Part shown: positions 20,119 through 29,711 of the stretch, piece by piece
Layout of the letters: each line of letters opens with the position of its first letter
How positions within the stretch are numbered: position 1 is the stretch's first letter
NCBI RefSeq assembly: GCF_000347635.1
Contig: NC_020514.1
Location: forward strand, 3,224,001-3,288,000
Source of the DNA: Paraglaciecola psychrophila 170
GTDB lineage: Bacteria; Pseudomonadota; Gammaproteobacteria; Enterobacterales; Alteromonadaceae
Length of the DNA: 64,000 bases
Direction of reading: 5' to 3'
Notes under the pieces: generated by a model
Seen by the model: the letters and a program-made list of their open reading frames with translations, nothing else
The model's database searches: none
What the model was told of the DNA's origin: nothing
Program-made: the position numbers and the translations under genes

Positions 20119-21135
20119 TTGCTAAATATAAATAAAAAAGTCAAAGAAATTAATTATTGCCAGCCAGGTGATATTCCTGAATTTGTCCTAAGCTCTTCGC
20201 AACCATTAGTTCTTAAAGGTTTTGCAGACAAATGGCCTGCAGTAATTACAGGCAAAGAATCCTCTAGCAAGGCTGCTGATTATCTACGGAATTTCTATGC
20301 AGATATCCCTGTTAATGCTTACTACGGCGAGCCTGAAACAAAAGGCCGGGTTTTTTACAACGACAAGATGACTGGGTTCAATTTTGTAAGTTCAAAAGCT
20401 AATCTAAATCAGGTATTAGACAAGTTACTTGCACACATCGACGATCCCAACTCTCCGACTATGTATGTAGGTTCTACCGAAATTAATAAGTGGTTTCCAG
20501 GATATAATGAAACCAATAATGCGTCCATCGATCACCTGAATCCATTAATTACGATATGGTTAGGCAACCGCAGTAAAATAGCGGCTCATTATGATGTTCC
20601 AAATAATTTGGCTTGTTGTGTGGTGGGACGTCGAAAATTCACATTATTTCCCCCAGAACAAATTTCTAACTTATATGTTGGTCCAATGGAGTTTTCACCT
20701 GGTGGACAAGACATAAGTTTAGTTGACTTTGATGAGCCTGACTTGGTTAAGCATCCAAAATTTGAACAGGCATTAGCATCCGCACAAGTGGCTGAATTAG
20801 AAGCCGGTGATGCTCTTTTCCTTCCTAGTATGTGGTGGCATCATGTTGAAAGTTTAGATGCACTGGGAGTATTGGTTACTCACTGGTGGCGAGATAGTCC
20901 CGCATTTATGGGCCGCCCTAACAATGCATTAATGTTAGCTATGCTTAGTTTACGAGATTTACCATTGGCACAGAGACAAGCATGGAAAGCGCATTTTGAT
21001 TATTATGTTTTCAGTCACGATGAGGAAAATCTAGAGCATATTCCTGACACCGTGAAGGGTGTGTTGTCAAAACCACACGATAAATTAGCAGCAAAAAGAT
21101 TAAGAGCTGACCTTTTAAATAAATTAAAACAATGA
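20119..21135 (+). CDS. Cupin-like JmjC-type Fe(II)/2-oxoglutarate oxygenase (PassA-type)
   Basis: 338 residues, Cupin_8/JmjC fold. The metal ligands are visible: HYD (His157, Asp159) after WLGNRSKIAA, and a distal His at 241 or 242 in FLPSMWWHHVESL; YNETNNASIDHLNPLITIW and RRKFTLFPPEQISNLYVGP are also typical. It probably hydroxylates a protein, peptide or small molecule; the substrate is unknown. The start is TTG at 20119; no ATG fits upstream. It lies between SapC and the second halogenase homologue. The fragment at 23518 is a decayed paralogue of residues 148-203. Confidence 0.87.
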   Translation: MLNINKKVKEINYCQPGDIPEFVLSSSQPLVLKGFADKWPAVITGKESSSKAADYLRNFYADIPVNAYYGEPETKGRVFYNDKMTGFNFVSSKANLNQVLDKLLAHIDDPNSPTMYVGSTEINKWFPGYNETNNASIDHLNPLITIWLGNRSKIAAHYDVPNNLACCVVGRRKFTLFPPEQISNLYVGPMEFSPGGQDISLVDFDEPDLVKHPKFEQALASAQVAELEAGDALFLPSMWWHHVESLDALGVLVTHWWRDSPAFMGRPNNALMLAMLSLRDLPLAQRQAWKAHFDYYVFSHDEENLEHIPDTVKGVLSKPHDKLAAKRLRADLLNKLKQ

Positions 21136-21196
21136 TCGATACACATTAAGTTAGTTCGTCAGGCTAAACGTTAACATTAATTACTAAGGTTTCATT

Positions 21197-22696
21197 TTGA
21201 AAACACAATATAAAAAAATCAATAAGGTAGTTATTGCCGGAGGCGGCACTGCAGGATGGATGGCTGCAGCAGCATTTGCAAAATTAATAGGTAAAAATCT
21301 AGAGATTGTACTGGTTGAATCTGATGATATCCCGACGGTTGGTGTTGGAGAAGCCACCATTCCCACATTGCATATTTTTCATCAGTTATTGGGGATCAGT
21401 GAGCAAGAGTTTATGGCTGCTACTAATGCTACCTTTAAATTAGGTATTTCCTTTGAAAACTGGCGCGATGTTAAAAAAGACTATTTACACTCTTTTGGCT
21501 TTTTAGGACAAGGTTGTTGGGCTGCTGGTTTTCAGCACTTCTGGCTAAAAGGACGTGAACGCGGTATCGCCTCTGATATCGGTGATTATGTTCCAGAGCA
21601 TTTGGGTGCTAGGGAAGGAAAATTTGCGGTGCTAGCTGGACAGGACCTAAATCATGCTTATCATCTTGACGCTGGTCTTTATGCCAAATTTTTGAGAAAG
21701 ATAGCTGAAAAAAACCATGCCAAACGTGTCGAAGGAAAAATTGATAAAGTCAATTTGAATGATAAATCAGGCTTCATTGATTCACTTACTCTTGCATCTG
21801 GTCAAGTAGTCGAAGGCGATTTATTTATTGACTGTACCGGCTTTAAAGGATTATTGATCGAAGAAGCATTACACACTGGTTATGATGACTGGAGCCATGT
21901 TCTTCCTTGCGACAGCGCCATTGCAGTACAAACTAAAACCGTAGGTAGACCCGTACCTTATACCCGGGCAATTGCACACGATGCTGGCTGGCAATGGCGA
22001 ATTCCATTACAAAATCGAACCGGTAATGGTTTTGTTTTTTGCAGCAAATATATGTCTGACGATGAGGCTAAAAAAACATTGTTAGCCAATATTGAAGGTG
22101 AGCGTTTAAACGAACCACGCGTCATAAAATTTAAAACTGGCCAGCGAAGAAAACACTGGGTTAAGAACTGCGTAGCAATGGGGCTGTCATCTGGGTTTAT
22201 TGAACCATTAGAGTCCACTGGCATACATCTGTTTCAAAGGGCAATTGTGCGCTTATTGCTAATGTTTCCGTCACAAGGTATTAAGCAGTCAGATATAGAT
22301 GAATACAATGTTCAAACAAAAGAAGAAGCAGAGCACATAAGAGATTTTATTATTCTTCACTATAATTTGACCGAGCGAAAAGACACCCCTTTTTGGCGTC
22401 ACTGTAGCAGTATGGAGGTGCCAGAAAGCCTGAAACATCGTATGACTTTATTCAAAGACAGTGGACAAGTATTTAAGAAAGCAGACGAATTGTTTGGTGA
22501 AACCTCATGGATACAAGTAATGATGGGGCAAGGGCTAATGCCAGAACAATATCATCCTATTGTCGATATGATGGGCGATGATGAACTGCGTGATTTCTTA
22601 AATAATATTAAATCTGGGGTGAAGCGAAAAGTTCAAAATTGGCCGGATAGTAATGATTTTATCAAGCACTATTGTCCATCTAGTGTGAACACATAG
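21197..22696 (+). CDS. Flavin-dependent tryptophan halogenase family protein
   Basis: 499 residues, intact. FAD-binding VVIAGGGTAGW (11-21), GVGEATIPT (49-57), the halogenase Lys81 in ATFKLGISF, WQWRIP (265-270), FIDCTGFKG and GLSSGFIEPLESTGIHL are all present, so the residues needed for FAD use and hypohalite chemistry appear conserved. Start is TTG at 21197, preceded by AAGG; no nearer ATG. Homologues cluster with carbohydrate TonB receptors and their true reaction (halogenation or other oxidation) is not established. A hairpin terminator follows at 22715. Confidence 0.88.
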   Translation: MKTQYKKINKVVIAGGGTAGWMAAAAFAKLIGKNLEIVLVESDDIPTVGVGEATIPTLHIFHQLLGISEQEFMAATNATFKLGISFENWRDVKKDYLHSFGFLGQGCWAAGFQHFWLKGRERGIASDIGDYVPEHLGAREGKFAVLAGQDLNHAYHLDAGLYAKFLRKIAEKNHAKRVEGKIDKVNLNDKSGFIDSLTLASGQVVEGDLFIDCTGFKGLLIEEALHTGYDDWSHVLPCDSAIAVQTKTVGRPVPYTRAIAHDAGWQWRIPLQNRTGNGFVFCSKYMSDDEAKKTLLANIEGERLNEPRVIKFKTGQRRKHWVKNCVAMGLSSGFIEPLESTGIHLFQRAIVRLLLMFPSQGIKQSDIDEYNVQTKEEAEHIRDFIILHYNLTERKDTPFWRHCSSMEVPESLKHRMTLFKDSGQVFKKADELFGETSWIQVMMGQGLMPEQYHPIVDMMGDDELRDFLNNIKSGVKRKVQNWPDSNDFIKHYCPSSVNT

Positions 22697-22714
22697 CTTC
22701 TACACTGTTTAAAT

Positions 22715-22740
22715 GGGTGAGAACACTACCTGTCTCACCC
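22715..22740 (+). terminator. Hairpin terminator within halogenase cluster
   Basis: GGGTGAGA (22715-22722) pairs perfectly with TCTCACCC (22733-22740) around a ten-base loop; TTATAATTTTT follows. It would attenuate transcription into the DUF6445 gene. Confidence 0.7.
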
Positions 22741-22767
22741 TTATAATTTTTAGGATCTTATTAACGC

Positions 22768-23487
22768 ATGCAAGAGAAACAACCAAGTTTCCTAATTAAT
22801 CCCCATATTAAAGCTGAAATTATTCAAGTAGGGGTAGAAAATACACCTCTTATAATAATCGATGACCTTGCAATCGATAATACTGATGTCATCAATTTTG
22901 CCTGCACTGCAAGCAAGTTTTCTGATGATCAAGTCACCTTTTATCCTGGTATTCGTGCCACTTTACCTCAACCATATGTCATAACTGTCCTGCAAGCGGT
23001 CTATCGTGGAATTTGTCAAGTTTACAAGATACCAATCGAGTTAAACCTTGAGCCATTGAATCAGAGCTATTCCCTGCTGACTAAACAAGAAAGCGAATTA
23101 CACTTTTTACAGTGCATGCCTCACTTCGACACCAGCAAACCCTACCATTTCGCAGTGTTACATTATTTGAATCCAGGCTCTCATGGAAACACCGGTTTTT
23201 TTCGTCATATTCCAACTGGGTATGAGAGGATCAGTGAAAATAGATGTGAAAATTATGTTGATTCTGTAAAAAAGTACGTCACTAAAAATGGAGAACCTTC
23301 AAAGAATTATGTGACGAGTTCTGATAAGCATTATGAGCTTTATTATGAAGTTGAATATAAGCCAAATCGCCTAGTTATATACCCAGGAAATTTATTGCAT
23401 TCAACTATAGTCAAAACAAAAACAGACATTGATAGTTCCCCCTACACAGGTCGCCTGACAGCCAATATGTTTATAGATTTCCGTTGA
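22768..23487 (+). CDS. DUF6445-type putative Fe(II)/2OG oxygenase
   Basis: 239 residues, soluble. It shows a prolyl-hydroxylase-like ligand set: His119 and Asp121 in MPHFDTSKPYHFAVLHYL, distal His211 in VIYPGNLLHSTI, and Arg229 in TGRLTANMFIDF, the expected 2-oxoglutarate contact. This fits DUF6445, a family that travels with halogenase/SapC/cupin genes at TonB loci. Substrate unknown. ATG at 22768 follows TTAGGATC. It is the last intact gene of the cluster and gives a second putative oxygenase beside the cupin. Confidence 0.8.
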   Translation: MQEKQPSFLINPHIKAEIIQVGVENTPLIIIDDLAIDNTDVINFACTASKFSDDQVTFYPGIRATLPQPYVITVLQAVYRGICQVYKIPIELNLEPLNQSYSLLTKQESELHFLQCMPHFDTSKPYHFAVLHYLNPGSHGNTGFFRHIPTGYERISENRCENYVDSVKKYVTKNGEPSKNYVTSSDKHYELYYEVEYKPNRLVIYPGNLLHSTIVKTKTDIDSSPYTGRLTANMFIDFR

Positions 23488-23517
23488 TATAACAACATTT
23501 TAATTAGCTTCTAGGTT

Positions 23518-23688
23518 GGTAAACAATCGAGGATTGCAGAGCGATATGATGTCACCGACAACGTAGCTGGTGTAACTAATCTAGTTGAGAGTAAGCGGCA
23601 TTTTATTTTATTCCCACCGACTCAATTAGATAGTCTATACATCTGCCCACTGGATTTCACACCTGCTTGCGCGCTTTTTAGTGAATAA
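23518..23688 (+). pseudogene. Remnant of a second JmjC-type cupin gene
   Basis: A 56-codon open stretch whose translation (GKQSRIAERYDVTDNV, then KRHFILFPPTQLDSLYICP) aligns with residues 148-203 of the intact cupin at 20119 (GNRSKIAAHYDVPNNL, RRKFTLFPPEQISNLYVGP). It has no start, the metal-binding HYD has become RYD, and the rest of the gene is gone. It is a decayed paralogue left at the end of the cluster. Confidence 0.75.
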
Positions 23689-23758
23689 ACTAAATAGATA
23701 AATTTCTAGTGTTCAGCCGCTGATTAAAACTCGTAAGTTATGGCATTGTATCTAACAA

Positions 23759-23793
23759 AAAAAAGCATGGAGGCATTGATTTCATGCTTTTTT
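23759..23793. terminator. Bidirectional terminator between convergent genes
   Basis: AAAAAAGCATG (23759-23769) pairs with CATGCTTTTTT (23783-23793). The A run on one side and T run on the other serve both the halogenase cluster (plus) and the GPH transporter (minus). Confidence 0.75.
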
Positions 23794-23829
23794 CGTTTCT
23801 CAATCTTACAATTTTAAGGCTTTAATATA

Positions 23830-25281
23830 TTAGGTCGCTTGCCTTCTTCTTTCTAACTCTTCACGAATTTCAAGCGCCTTTTTTTCAGTAATTGGGTATT
23901 TGTAAACCATCCAGATTGCAATGCCTGAACAGAGTGTTGGAATAAAGGCATCAAAAATGCGCATCAAATAAATGGTTTGTTCGGACTGTGCGCCGCCTAA
24001 CTTTACGTCGAAGCCAGTGTAATTCAATAATATTCCACCGCCAGCGAGCGCTACAGCCATACCCAGTTTGACCACCCACCAAAATATTGAACCATACATA
24101 CCTTCACGTCTTTCGTGAGTATTCAATTCATCCATATCACACACATCAGCAATCATTGAGCCCATCAAAGTGAATAAAGCTCCCAATCCAAAAGCCATGA
24201 AGGGTGCCGGTACCAACACCAGCCAAGGGTAATCTGGATGATAGAAGAACCACTTCAACGAATACCCAACCATTGAAACCGCAGTGGCATAATAAAAGGC
24301 GCGTTTTTTACCCACTTTGGTCGATAACCAAGAAACAAAAAATATAACCGCAAATGTGGTGCCTGCCATAACCGTTCCAGCCCATCCAAAGTACTCGGCA
24401 CCCATAGATTGGTCGCCTCCAAATACATAATAAATAATCACGTAAATTTGAAATGAAGCCACCAATTGAAAACCGTTAAATACCAAAAATGTAGCAGCAC
24501 ACAAATAGAGAAAAGGCTTAAACTTCAGAGTAACAATAAAACCTTTAAAAAAGCCTTTAATAGCGCCTTTAATCGATTTGTCATTTGGATCAGATATGCT
24601 GTCTGGCATAGGCTGACCAGCTGGAGGGACAATGAAACGTTCTTTTAGCAACAATGCTGGGAGTACACCGACCGTAACCGTAAAAGCAGCAATAATAATG
24701 GCTAACCAACCCGCACCATCAATAATGTCATCGAAACTATCAAGCTGCATAAACCACACAAACCAAGGTGCGACTAAGTACGCCACATAACCCATCGCAT
24801 TTTGCACCGCCATCAAACGCGTCCGTTCGTGATAATCAGGTGTTAATTCATAACCTAATGCCACCCAAGGAGTAGCAAACAATGTGTGGCCCAGTAAAAA
24901 AATAATTGAACCTATCAGGAAAAACCAAAAATAAAATTCTTCGCTGTAACCTCTAGGAAATTGCCATAACAGGGCAAAAAGAACACCCGCCGCGATTGCC
25001 CCAAAAAATATGTAAGGCCGTCTCCTCCCCCACTTAGACTTGGTATGATCAGAAATATACCCCATCAGCGGATCGGTAATCGCGTCTGTTAGACGGGGTA
25101 ATGCGCTCACTAAACCCACTAACGCCGGATTCATTCCCAACCCTAAATTTAGGACGACTACCATGCCTCCCATTGCGGCAGCTAAAATGTTGTTTACAAA
25201 TGCGCCTAAGCCATAAATAAGCTTTTTGGAGAGTGATATTTTGTCTTCGGGTGCTGTTTCGAAATGTTGCTGGGCGCTCAT
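23830..25281 (-). CDS. GPH family (glycoside-pentoside-hexuronide) MFS transporter
   Basis: 483 residues, about twelve membrane helices. Early segments LSKKLIYGLGAFVNN, PRLTDAITDPLMGYISD and KWGRRRPYIFFGA are diagnostic of the GPH:cation symporter family (MelB relatives), as is DVCDMDELNTHERREGMYGS near residue 360. It probably carries di- or oligosaccharides across the inner membrane by cation symport. It is divergent from the first GH3 gene, so a beta-glucoside is a reasonable substrate. The C-terminus is charged and cytoplasmic. Confidence 0.9.
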   Translation of the reverse strand: MSAQQHFETAPEDKISLSKKLIYGLGAFVNNILAAAMGGMVVVLNLGLGMNPALVGLVSALPRLTDAITDPLMGYISDHTKSKWGRRRPYIFFGAIAAGVLFALLWQFPRGYSEEFYFWFFLIGSIIFLLGHTLFATPWVALGYELTPDYHERTRLMAVQNAMGYVAYLVAPWFVWFMQLDSFDDIIDGAGWLAIIIAAFTVTVGVLPALLLKERFIVPPAGQPMPDSISDPNDKSIKGAIKGFFKGFIVTLKFKPFLYLCAATFLVFNGFQLVASFQIYVIIYYVFGGDQSMGAEYFGWAGTVMAGTTFAVIFFVSWLSTKVGKKRAFYYATAVSMVGYSLKWFFYHPDYPWLVLVPAPFMAFGLGALFTLMGSMIADVCDMDELNTHERREGMYGSIFWWVVKLGMAVALAGGGILLNYTGFDVKLGGAQSEQTIYLMRIFDAFIPTLCSGIAIWMVYKYPITEKKALEIREELERRRQAT

Positions 25282-25367
25282 ATACGTTTTTCCATCACTG
25301 GGTTAGGTCGGATGAAAGAGACTATTACAGGTAGATAACCCAGTGGTTCTCAACACACACGACATGA

Positions 25368-25379
25368 TTGTTAACGACA
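25368..25379. promoter_or_regulatory. Candidate operator, GTTAAC-centred
   Basis: TTGTTAACGACA, nearly identical to the copy at 25592 and about 90 bases upstream of the GPH start. Repeated palindrome-like motifs at both ends of a divergent sugar promoter suggest a shared regulator; none is identified here. Confidence 0.3.
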
Positions 25380-25591
25380 CTACACAGAATATAGTAATCG
25401 ACAATACTAAAACGACAAAAGAGGACAATTAATAAGTTGAAGCGGTTTTTTACATAACCATAACATCTTAAAGATGATTATTATTGACGACTAAATACCC
25501 TATCCAACCTATCTCACATCAAGTCCATCCTAGCTTGTTTAGATTGTGTAAATCCCCCAGTAAAATACTGTTAAGCATATAAGTAAATGTA

Positions 25592-25603
25592 TTGTTAACA
25601 ACA
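25592..25603. promoter_or_regulatory. Candidate operator, perfect palindrome TTGTTAACAA
   Basis: TTGTTAACAACA contains the perfect ten-base palindrome TTGTTAACAA, 46 bases before the GH3 ATG at 25650. It matches the motif at 25368 in 11 of 12 positions. Confidence 0.3.
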
Positions 25604-25649
25604 CACAACTTAGCCTCATTTTGGTCATAAGGGTTGTCACAGGTTTTTA

Positions 25650-27881
25650 ATGTCATCAAGTCTTTCAAACGAAGTATCAATTGAGCCCCACTCGCGCTCC
25701 GCTGAACCCGATATGTTGGTCGGTATTTTGGATAGTATGACAGTGCAAGAAAAAATTGGCCAAATGAGTCAGATTTTTAGTCACTCGGAACATATAACTG
25801 AACACCTTGCCTACTCGATTCGCCAAGGCCGGGTAGGCTCGATACTTAATGAAGTTAGACTACACACGGTAAATGAGTTACAACGTCTAGCAGTGGAAGA
25901 AAGTCGACTAGGCATTCCTCTGCTAATTGGTCGTGATGTAATCCATGGTTTTAACACTATATTTCCAATCCCTTTGGGACAAGCCGCAAGTTGGTGCGTT
26001 GAAACGGTCAAGCAATGCGCTCATATCAGTGCACTAGAGGCTGCCTCTGTAGGTGTTAATTGGACCTTTGCGCCAATGATCGATATTAGCCGGGATCCGC
26101 GTTGGGGTAGAATTGCAGAAAGTTTAGGTGAAGATCCTTATTTATGTTCTGTCCTAGGTGTCGCCATGTTGCAAGGTTTTCAGGGTGATGAATTACATAA
26201 AAATGGCAGTATTGCGGCCTGCGCCAAACATTTCGCAGGATACGGTGCGGGTGAAAGTGGTCGTGATTACAGCACCACTAATATTCCAGAAAATGAACTT
26301 CGCAATGTATATCTGCCGCCATTTAAAGCAGCTGCCGATGCGGGTGTCGCCACGTTTATGGCAGCTTTTAGCGATCTAAATGGTGTGCCCGCCTCAGGTA
26401 ATAAGTGGTTAATGACTGACATATTGCGTGAAGAATGGGATTACAAAGGCTTTGTAGTTAGCGATTGGGAGTCAGTTATACAATTAACGACTCATGGTTT
26501 CAGCAAAGACAACAAAGACGCAGCTTACGAAGCCGCAAATGCTGGGATTGATATGGAAATGGTTAGCTCCGCATATTTTGAGCACTTACCAGATTTAGTA
26601 GCCGAAGGCCGCATAGACATGCGACAAATTAACAACGCGGTCAAAAAAATATTACACCTTAAGTGGCAGTTAGGCTTATTTGACTCTCCGTACACTGATG
26701 CAAGCTTGCTACCTAAACCTCTCAACTCGCAAAATTTACAGGCAGCCAAAGATGCTGCAATCAAAAGTTGTGTGTTGCTCAAAAATGATAAAAATATACT
26801 GCCACTATCAGCAGGTTCTTTACACTCAGTCGCTATTATTGGGCCATTAGCGGATGATCCTTATGAGCAACTAGGCACCTGGATATTTGACGGTGATCCC
26901 CAGCACAGTCAAACCTGTTTAACCGCTATTACACAAGAATTGTCAGGTAAGGCCAATATTCATCATGTTAAGGCGATGCAAACATCTCGCAGTCATGATC
27001 AGGCTGACTTTAAACAGGCAGTTAAATCGGCTTCCACTGCAGATGTAGCCATATTAATTTTAGGTGAAGAGTCCATCTTATCAGGCGAAGCTCATTGCCG
27101 AGCTGAAATTGATTTACCCGGTTGCCAAGAGCAGTTAATCAACGCTATCGCCGAAACAGGCACGCCCATTGTGTTAGTGATCATGGCCGGTAGACCCTTA
27201 ACGATAGAAACAGTATTGCCTAAAGTAGATGCGGTTTTGTTTGCTTGGCATCCAGGCACAATGGGTGGACCCGCCATCGCAGATTTATTATTTGGTAAAG
27301 CCTGTCCCTCAGGTAAGTTGCCCGTTACCTTCCCCAGAAAAGTAGGACAAGTGCCGATTTACTACGCACAAAAACATTCTGGCAAGCCTGCAACGGAACA
27401 GGCTTTTATACACATGGATAATATACCTGTGCATTCACCGCAAACCTCACTTGGTATGGCCGCCACTCATTTAGACACTCATTTTAGTCCCTTATTTCCA
27501 TTTGGTTTTGGCCTTTCTTATACTCAATTTAGTTATCAAAACCTTGAGCTTAGCCACAAAACATTAAAGCTAGGCGAGACATTAGTGGTTCGTGTGTTGT
27601 TGACTAACGTTGGCGATACTGATGGCGAAGAAATAGCACAGTTGTATATTCGCGATCTAGTGGGCAGTGTGACCCGCCCAGTCAAAGAATTAAAAGATTT
27701 TAAGCGTGTAAAGCTCACTGCTGGCAAAAATGAATGGGTCACATTTGAACTGAGTACTGATAAACTGGCGTTTTATGATAGGAATATGCAGCTTAAAACA
27801 GAGACTGGACAATTTCATCTTTGGTTGGGGGCTTGTTCACAAACTGGGCTGAAGGATGAGTTCGAGATAATTGATGATTAA
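25650..27881 (+). CDS. GH3 beta-glucosidase (BglX-like), cytoplasmic
   Basis: 743 residues. The N-terminal GH3 barrel (about 25-330) contains GRDVIHGFNTIFPIPLG, the KHF motif (193-195) and nucleophile Asp272 in GFVVSDWESV; the alpha/beta sandwich (about 370-600) follows, with GEAHCRAEIDLPG likely holding the acid/base Glu; a fibronectin-III-like domain ends it (VGDTDGEEIAQLYIRD, SVTRPVKELKDFKRV). Unlike periplasmic BglX it lacks a signal peptide, so it should release glucose from imported beta-glucosides in the cytoplasm. It overlaps the next GH3 gene by eight bases. Confidence 0.92.
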   Translation: MSSSLSNEVSIEPHSRSAEPDMLVGILDSMTVQEKIGQMSQIFSHSEHITEHLAYSIRQGRVGSILNEVRLHTVNELQRLAVEESRLGIPLLIGRDVIHGFNTIFPIPLGQAASWCVETVKQCAHISALEAASVGVNWTFAPMIDISRDPRWGRIAESLGEDPYLCSVLGVAMLQGFQGDELHKNGSIAACAKHFAGYGAGESGRDYSTTNIPENELRNVYLPPFKAAADAGVATFMAAFSDLNGVPASGNKWLMTDILREEWDYKGFVVSDWESVIQLTTHGFSKDNKDAAYEAANAGIDMEMVSSAYFEHLPDLVAEGRIDMRQINNAVKKILHLKWQLGLFDSPYTDASLLPKPLNSQNLQAAKDAAIKSCVLLKNDKNILPLSAGSLHSVAIIGPLADDPYEQLGTWIFDGDPQHSQTCLTAITQELSGKANIHHVKAMQTSRSHDQADFKQAVKSASTADVAILILGEESILSGEAHCRAEIDLPGCQEQLINAIAETGTPIVLVIMAGRPLTIETVLPKVDAVLFAWHPGTMGGPAIADLLFGKACPSGKLPVTFPRKVGQVPIYYAQKHSGKPATEQAFIHMDNIPVHSPQTSLGMAATHLDTHFSPLFPFGFGLSYTQFSYQNLELSHKTLKLGETLVVRVLLTNVGDTDGEEIAQLYIRDLVGSVTRPVKELKDFKRVKLTAGKNEWVTFELSTDKLAFYDRNMQLKTETGQFHLWLGACSQTGLKDEFEIIDD

Positions 27882-29711
27882 AAACCCAAAAGATACAGCA
27901 CTCAAAAATAGAGTAATGGCTTTATTAAGTAGCATGACACTTCAACAAAAGGTGGGTCAAATGACTCAGGCTGAACGTACAACATGTTCACCAGAGCAAG
28001 CGAAAAAATATCATATTGGTTCCATATTAAGCAGTGCAGGCTCTTGCCCGGGTAACAACCAACTGCAAGATTGGGTAGAAATGAATGACGCCTATTGGAT
28101 GGCATCAACTGAAAAAGACCAGAACCATTTAGGCATTCCCATTATCTATGGGCTAGATGCAGTTCATGGTAACAACAATGTAAATGGTGCCACTGTATTC
28201 CCACATAATATTGGTTTAGGTGCCGCTAATGATACCCAGCTGATAAAAAAAATAGCCCAAGTAACAGCAAAAGAAGTACTGGCCACAGGTGTTGACTGGA
28301 CGTTTGCGCCTAACTTAGCCATGGCTCGAGACCATCACTGGGGCAGATGTTACGAAAGCTTCTCTGAAATGCCCGCGATCACCAGCCAATATGCAGCAAA
28401 AATAGTTGATGGTTTGCAAGGGCAGTTATCTGAAAACGCTGTCATGGCCTGCGCTAAACACTGGATTGGTGACGGCGGCACTCACCATGGTATTGATCAC
28501 GGCGATACCATATTAAGTTTTAACGAGCTACAGGCTTTACACATGCCGCCTTTCCAAGCAGCTATCAAAGCTGGGGTATTAAGTGTAATGGTGTCGTTTA
28601 GCAGTTGGAACGGCGATAAGTGTCATGCCCACAAATTTTTATTAGTCGACACGTTAAAAGAAAAATGGACTTTAACGGTATTGTTATATCAGATATGCAG
28701 GGTATAGATTATTTGGCTGATGACTTTTATTTAGGCGTGGCGAAAGGTGTTAACGCTGGTATTGATATGTTTATGGTGCCAAGAAATTGGCCAATGTTTA
28801 TAGAGCATTTACTCAGCCATGTTGAATTGGGCACTGTGTCTATTGATCGTATCAACGATGCAGTAAGCAGAATATTAACGGCTAAGCTTGCTCTTGGCCT
28901 CTTTGAAAAGCGCAGGCCTAGAGATCGCAAATGGTCTAATCATGATTCATTTGGCAGTATTGCACATCGACTTGTCGCCCGAGAGGCCGTAAGGAAATCA
29001 TTAGTTCTACTCAAAAATGAACATAATATTTTACCCTTATCAAAATCGACTAGAGTATTGGTCGCGGGTAAAAGTGCTAATAATATAGGCCATCAATGTG
29101 GTGGGTTTACGATTACTTGGCAGGGCGTGTCGGGCAATGAAAAAATTGCAGGTGGCACCTCAATTTGGCAAGGAATAAACGACATAACAAAGCACGCACA
29201 GTTAAGTGAAAACGGTGCTGGTTTAGATGCAGATCCACAGCAACATGATGTGGCAATAGTCGTTATAGGGGAATCACCTTACTCAGAAGGCATGGGTGAT
29301 ATCAGAGACGATGATAAAAAAATCACCGACGTCGGCTCAAATATTAATGGCCAAGTTAAACTATTAAAGGCTTATGGGCATTCCATTGAGTTAAGCAAAC
29401 TTTACCCTGAAGATTTACAAACCATCAAAAATATCAGCAGTAAAGGCATTCCAGTAGTGACGATTATAATTTCTGGTAGACCATTAATTGTGGACCAAGA
29501 GCTAGCTCATTCAGAGGCTTTCATTACTGCTTGGTTACCTGGTTCAGAGGGGCAAGGGGTTGCTGAGGTATTGTTTGGAGACTTCAATTTTCAAGGAAAG
29601 TTGTCCCATAGCTGGCCACAACTTTCACAACCAAAAATGCATGAAAGTGATAAAAATGATAAAAGTTACCAACCACTTTTCTCCTATGGGTTTGGTTTAA
29701 ATTATCAGTAA
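27874..29711 (+). pseudogene. GH3 beta-glucosidase, one-base frameshift
   Basis: Two frames (27874-28707 and 28620-29711) make one GH3 protein of about 610 residues with barrel and sandwich but no fibronectin-like tail. AGSCPGNNQLQDW, YGLDAVHGNNNV, ACAKHWIGDGGT and the nucleophile in GIVISDMQGIDYL are present, plus GGFTITWQG and IISGRPLIVD later. The frame breaks in a five-A run near 28660; one more A reads through as LKEKMDFNGIVISD. It is either recently inactivated or a base-calling error. The domain set resembles cytoplasmic or periplasmic exo-1,3/1,4-glucosidases; no signal peptide. It starts inside the end of the first GH3 gene. Confidence 0.82.

Larger units (their letters stand above)
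25282..25649. other. Divergent promoter region of GPH transporter and GH3 genes
   Basis: 368 bases. It contains two near-identical GTTAAC-centred motifs (25368 and 25592), listed separately. No ORF is seen. Confidence 0.5.
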
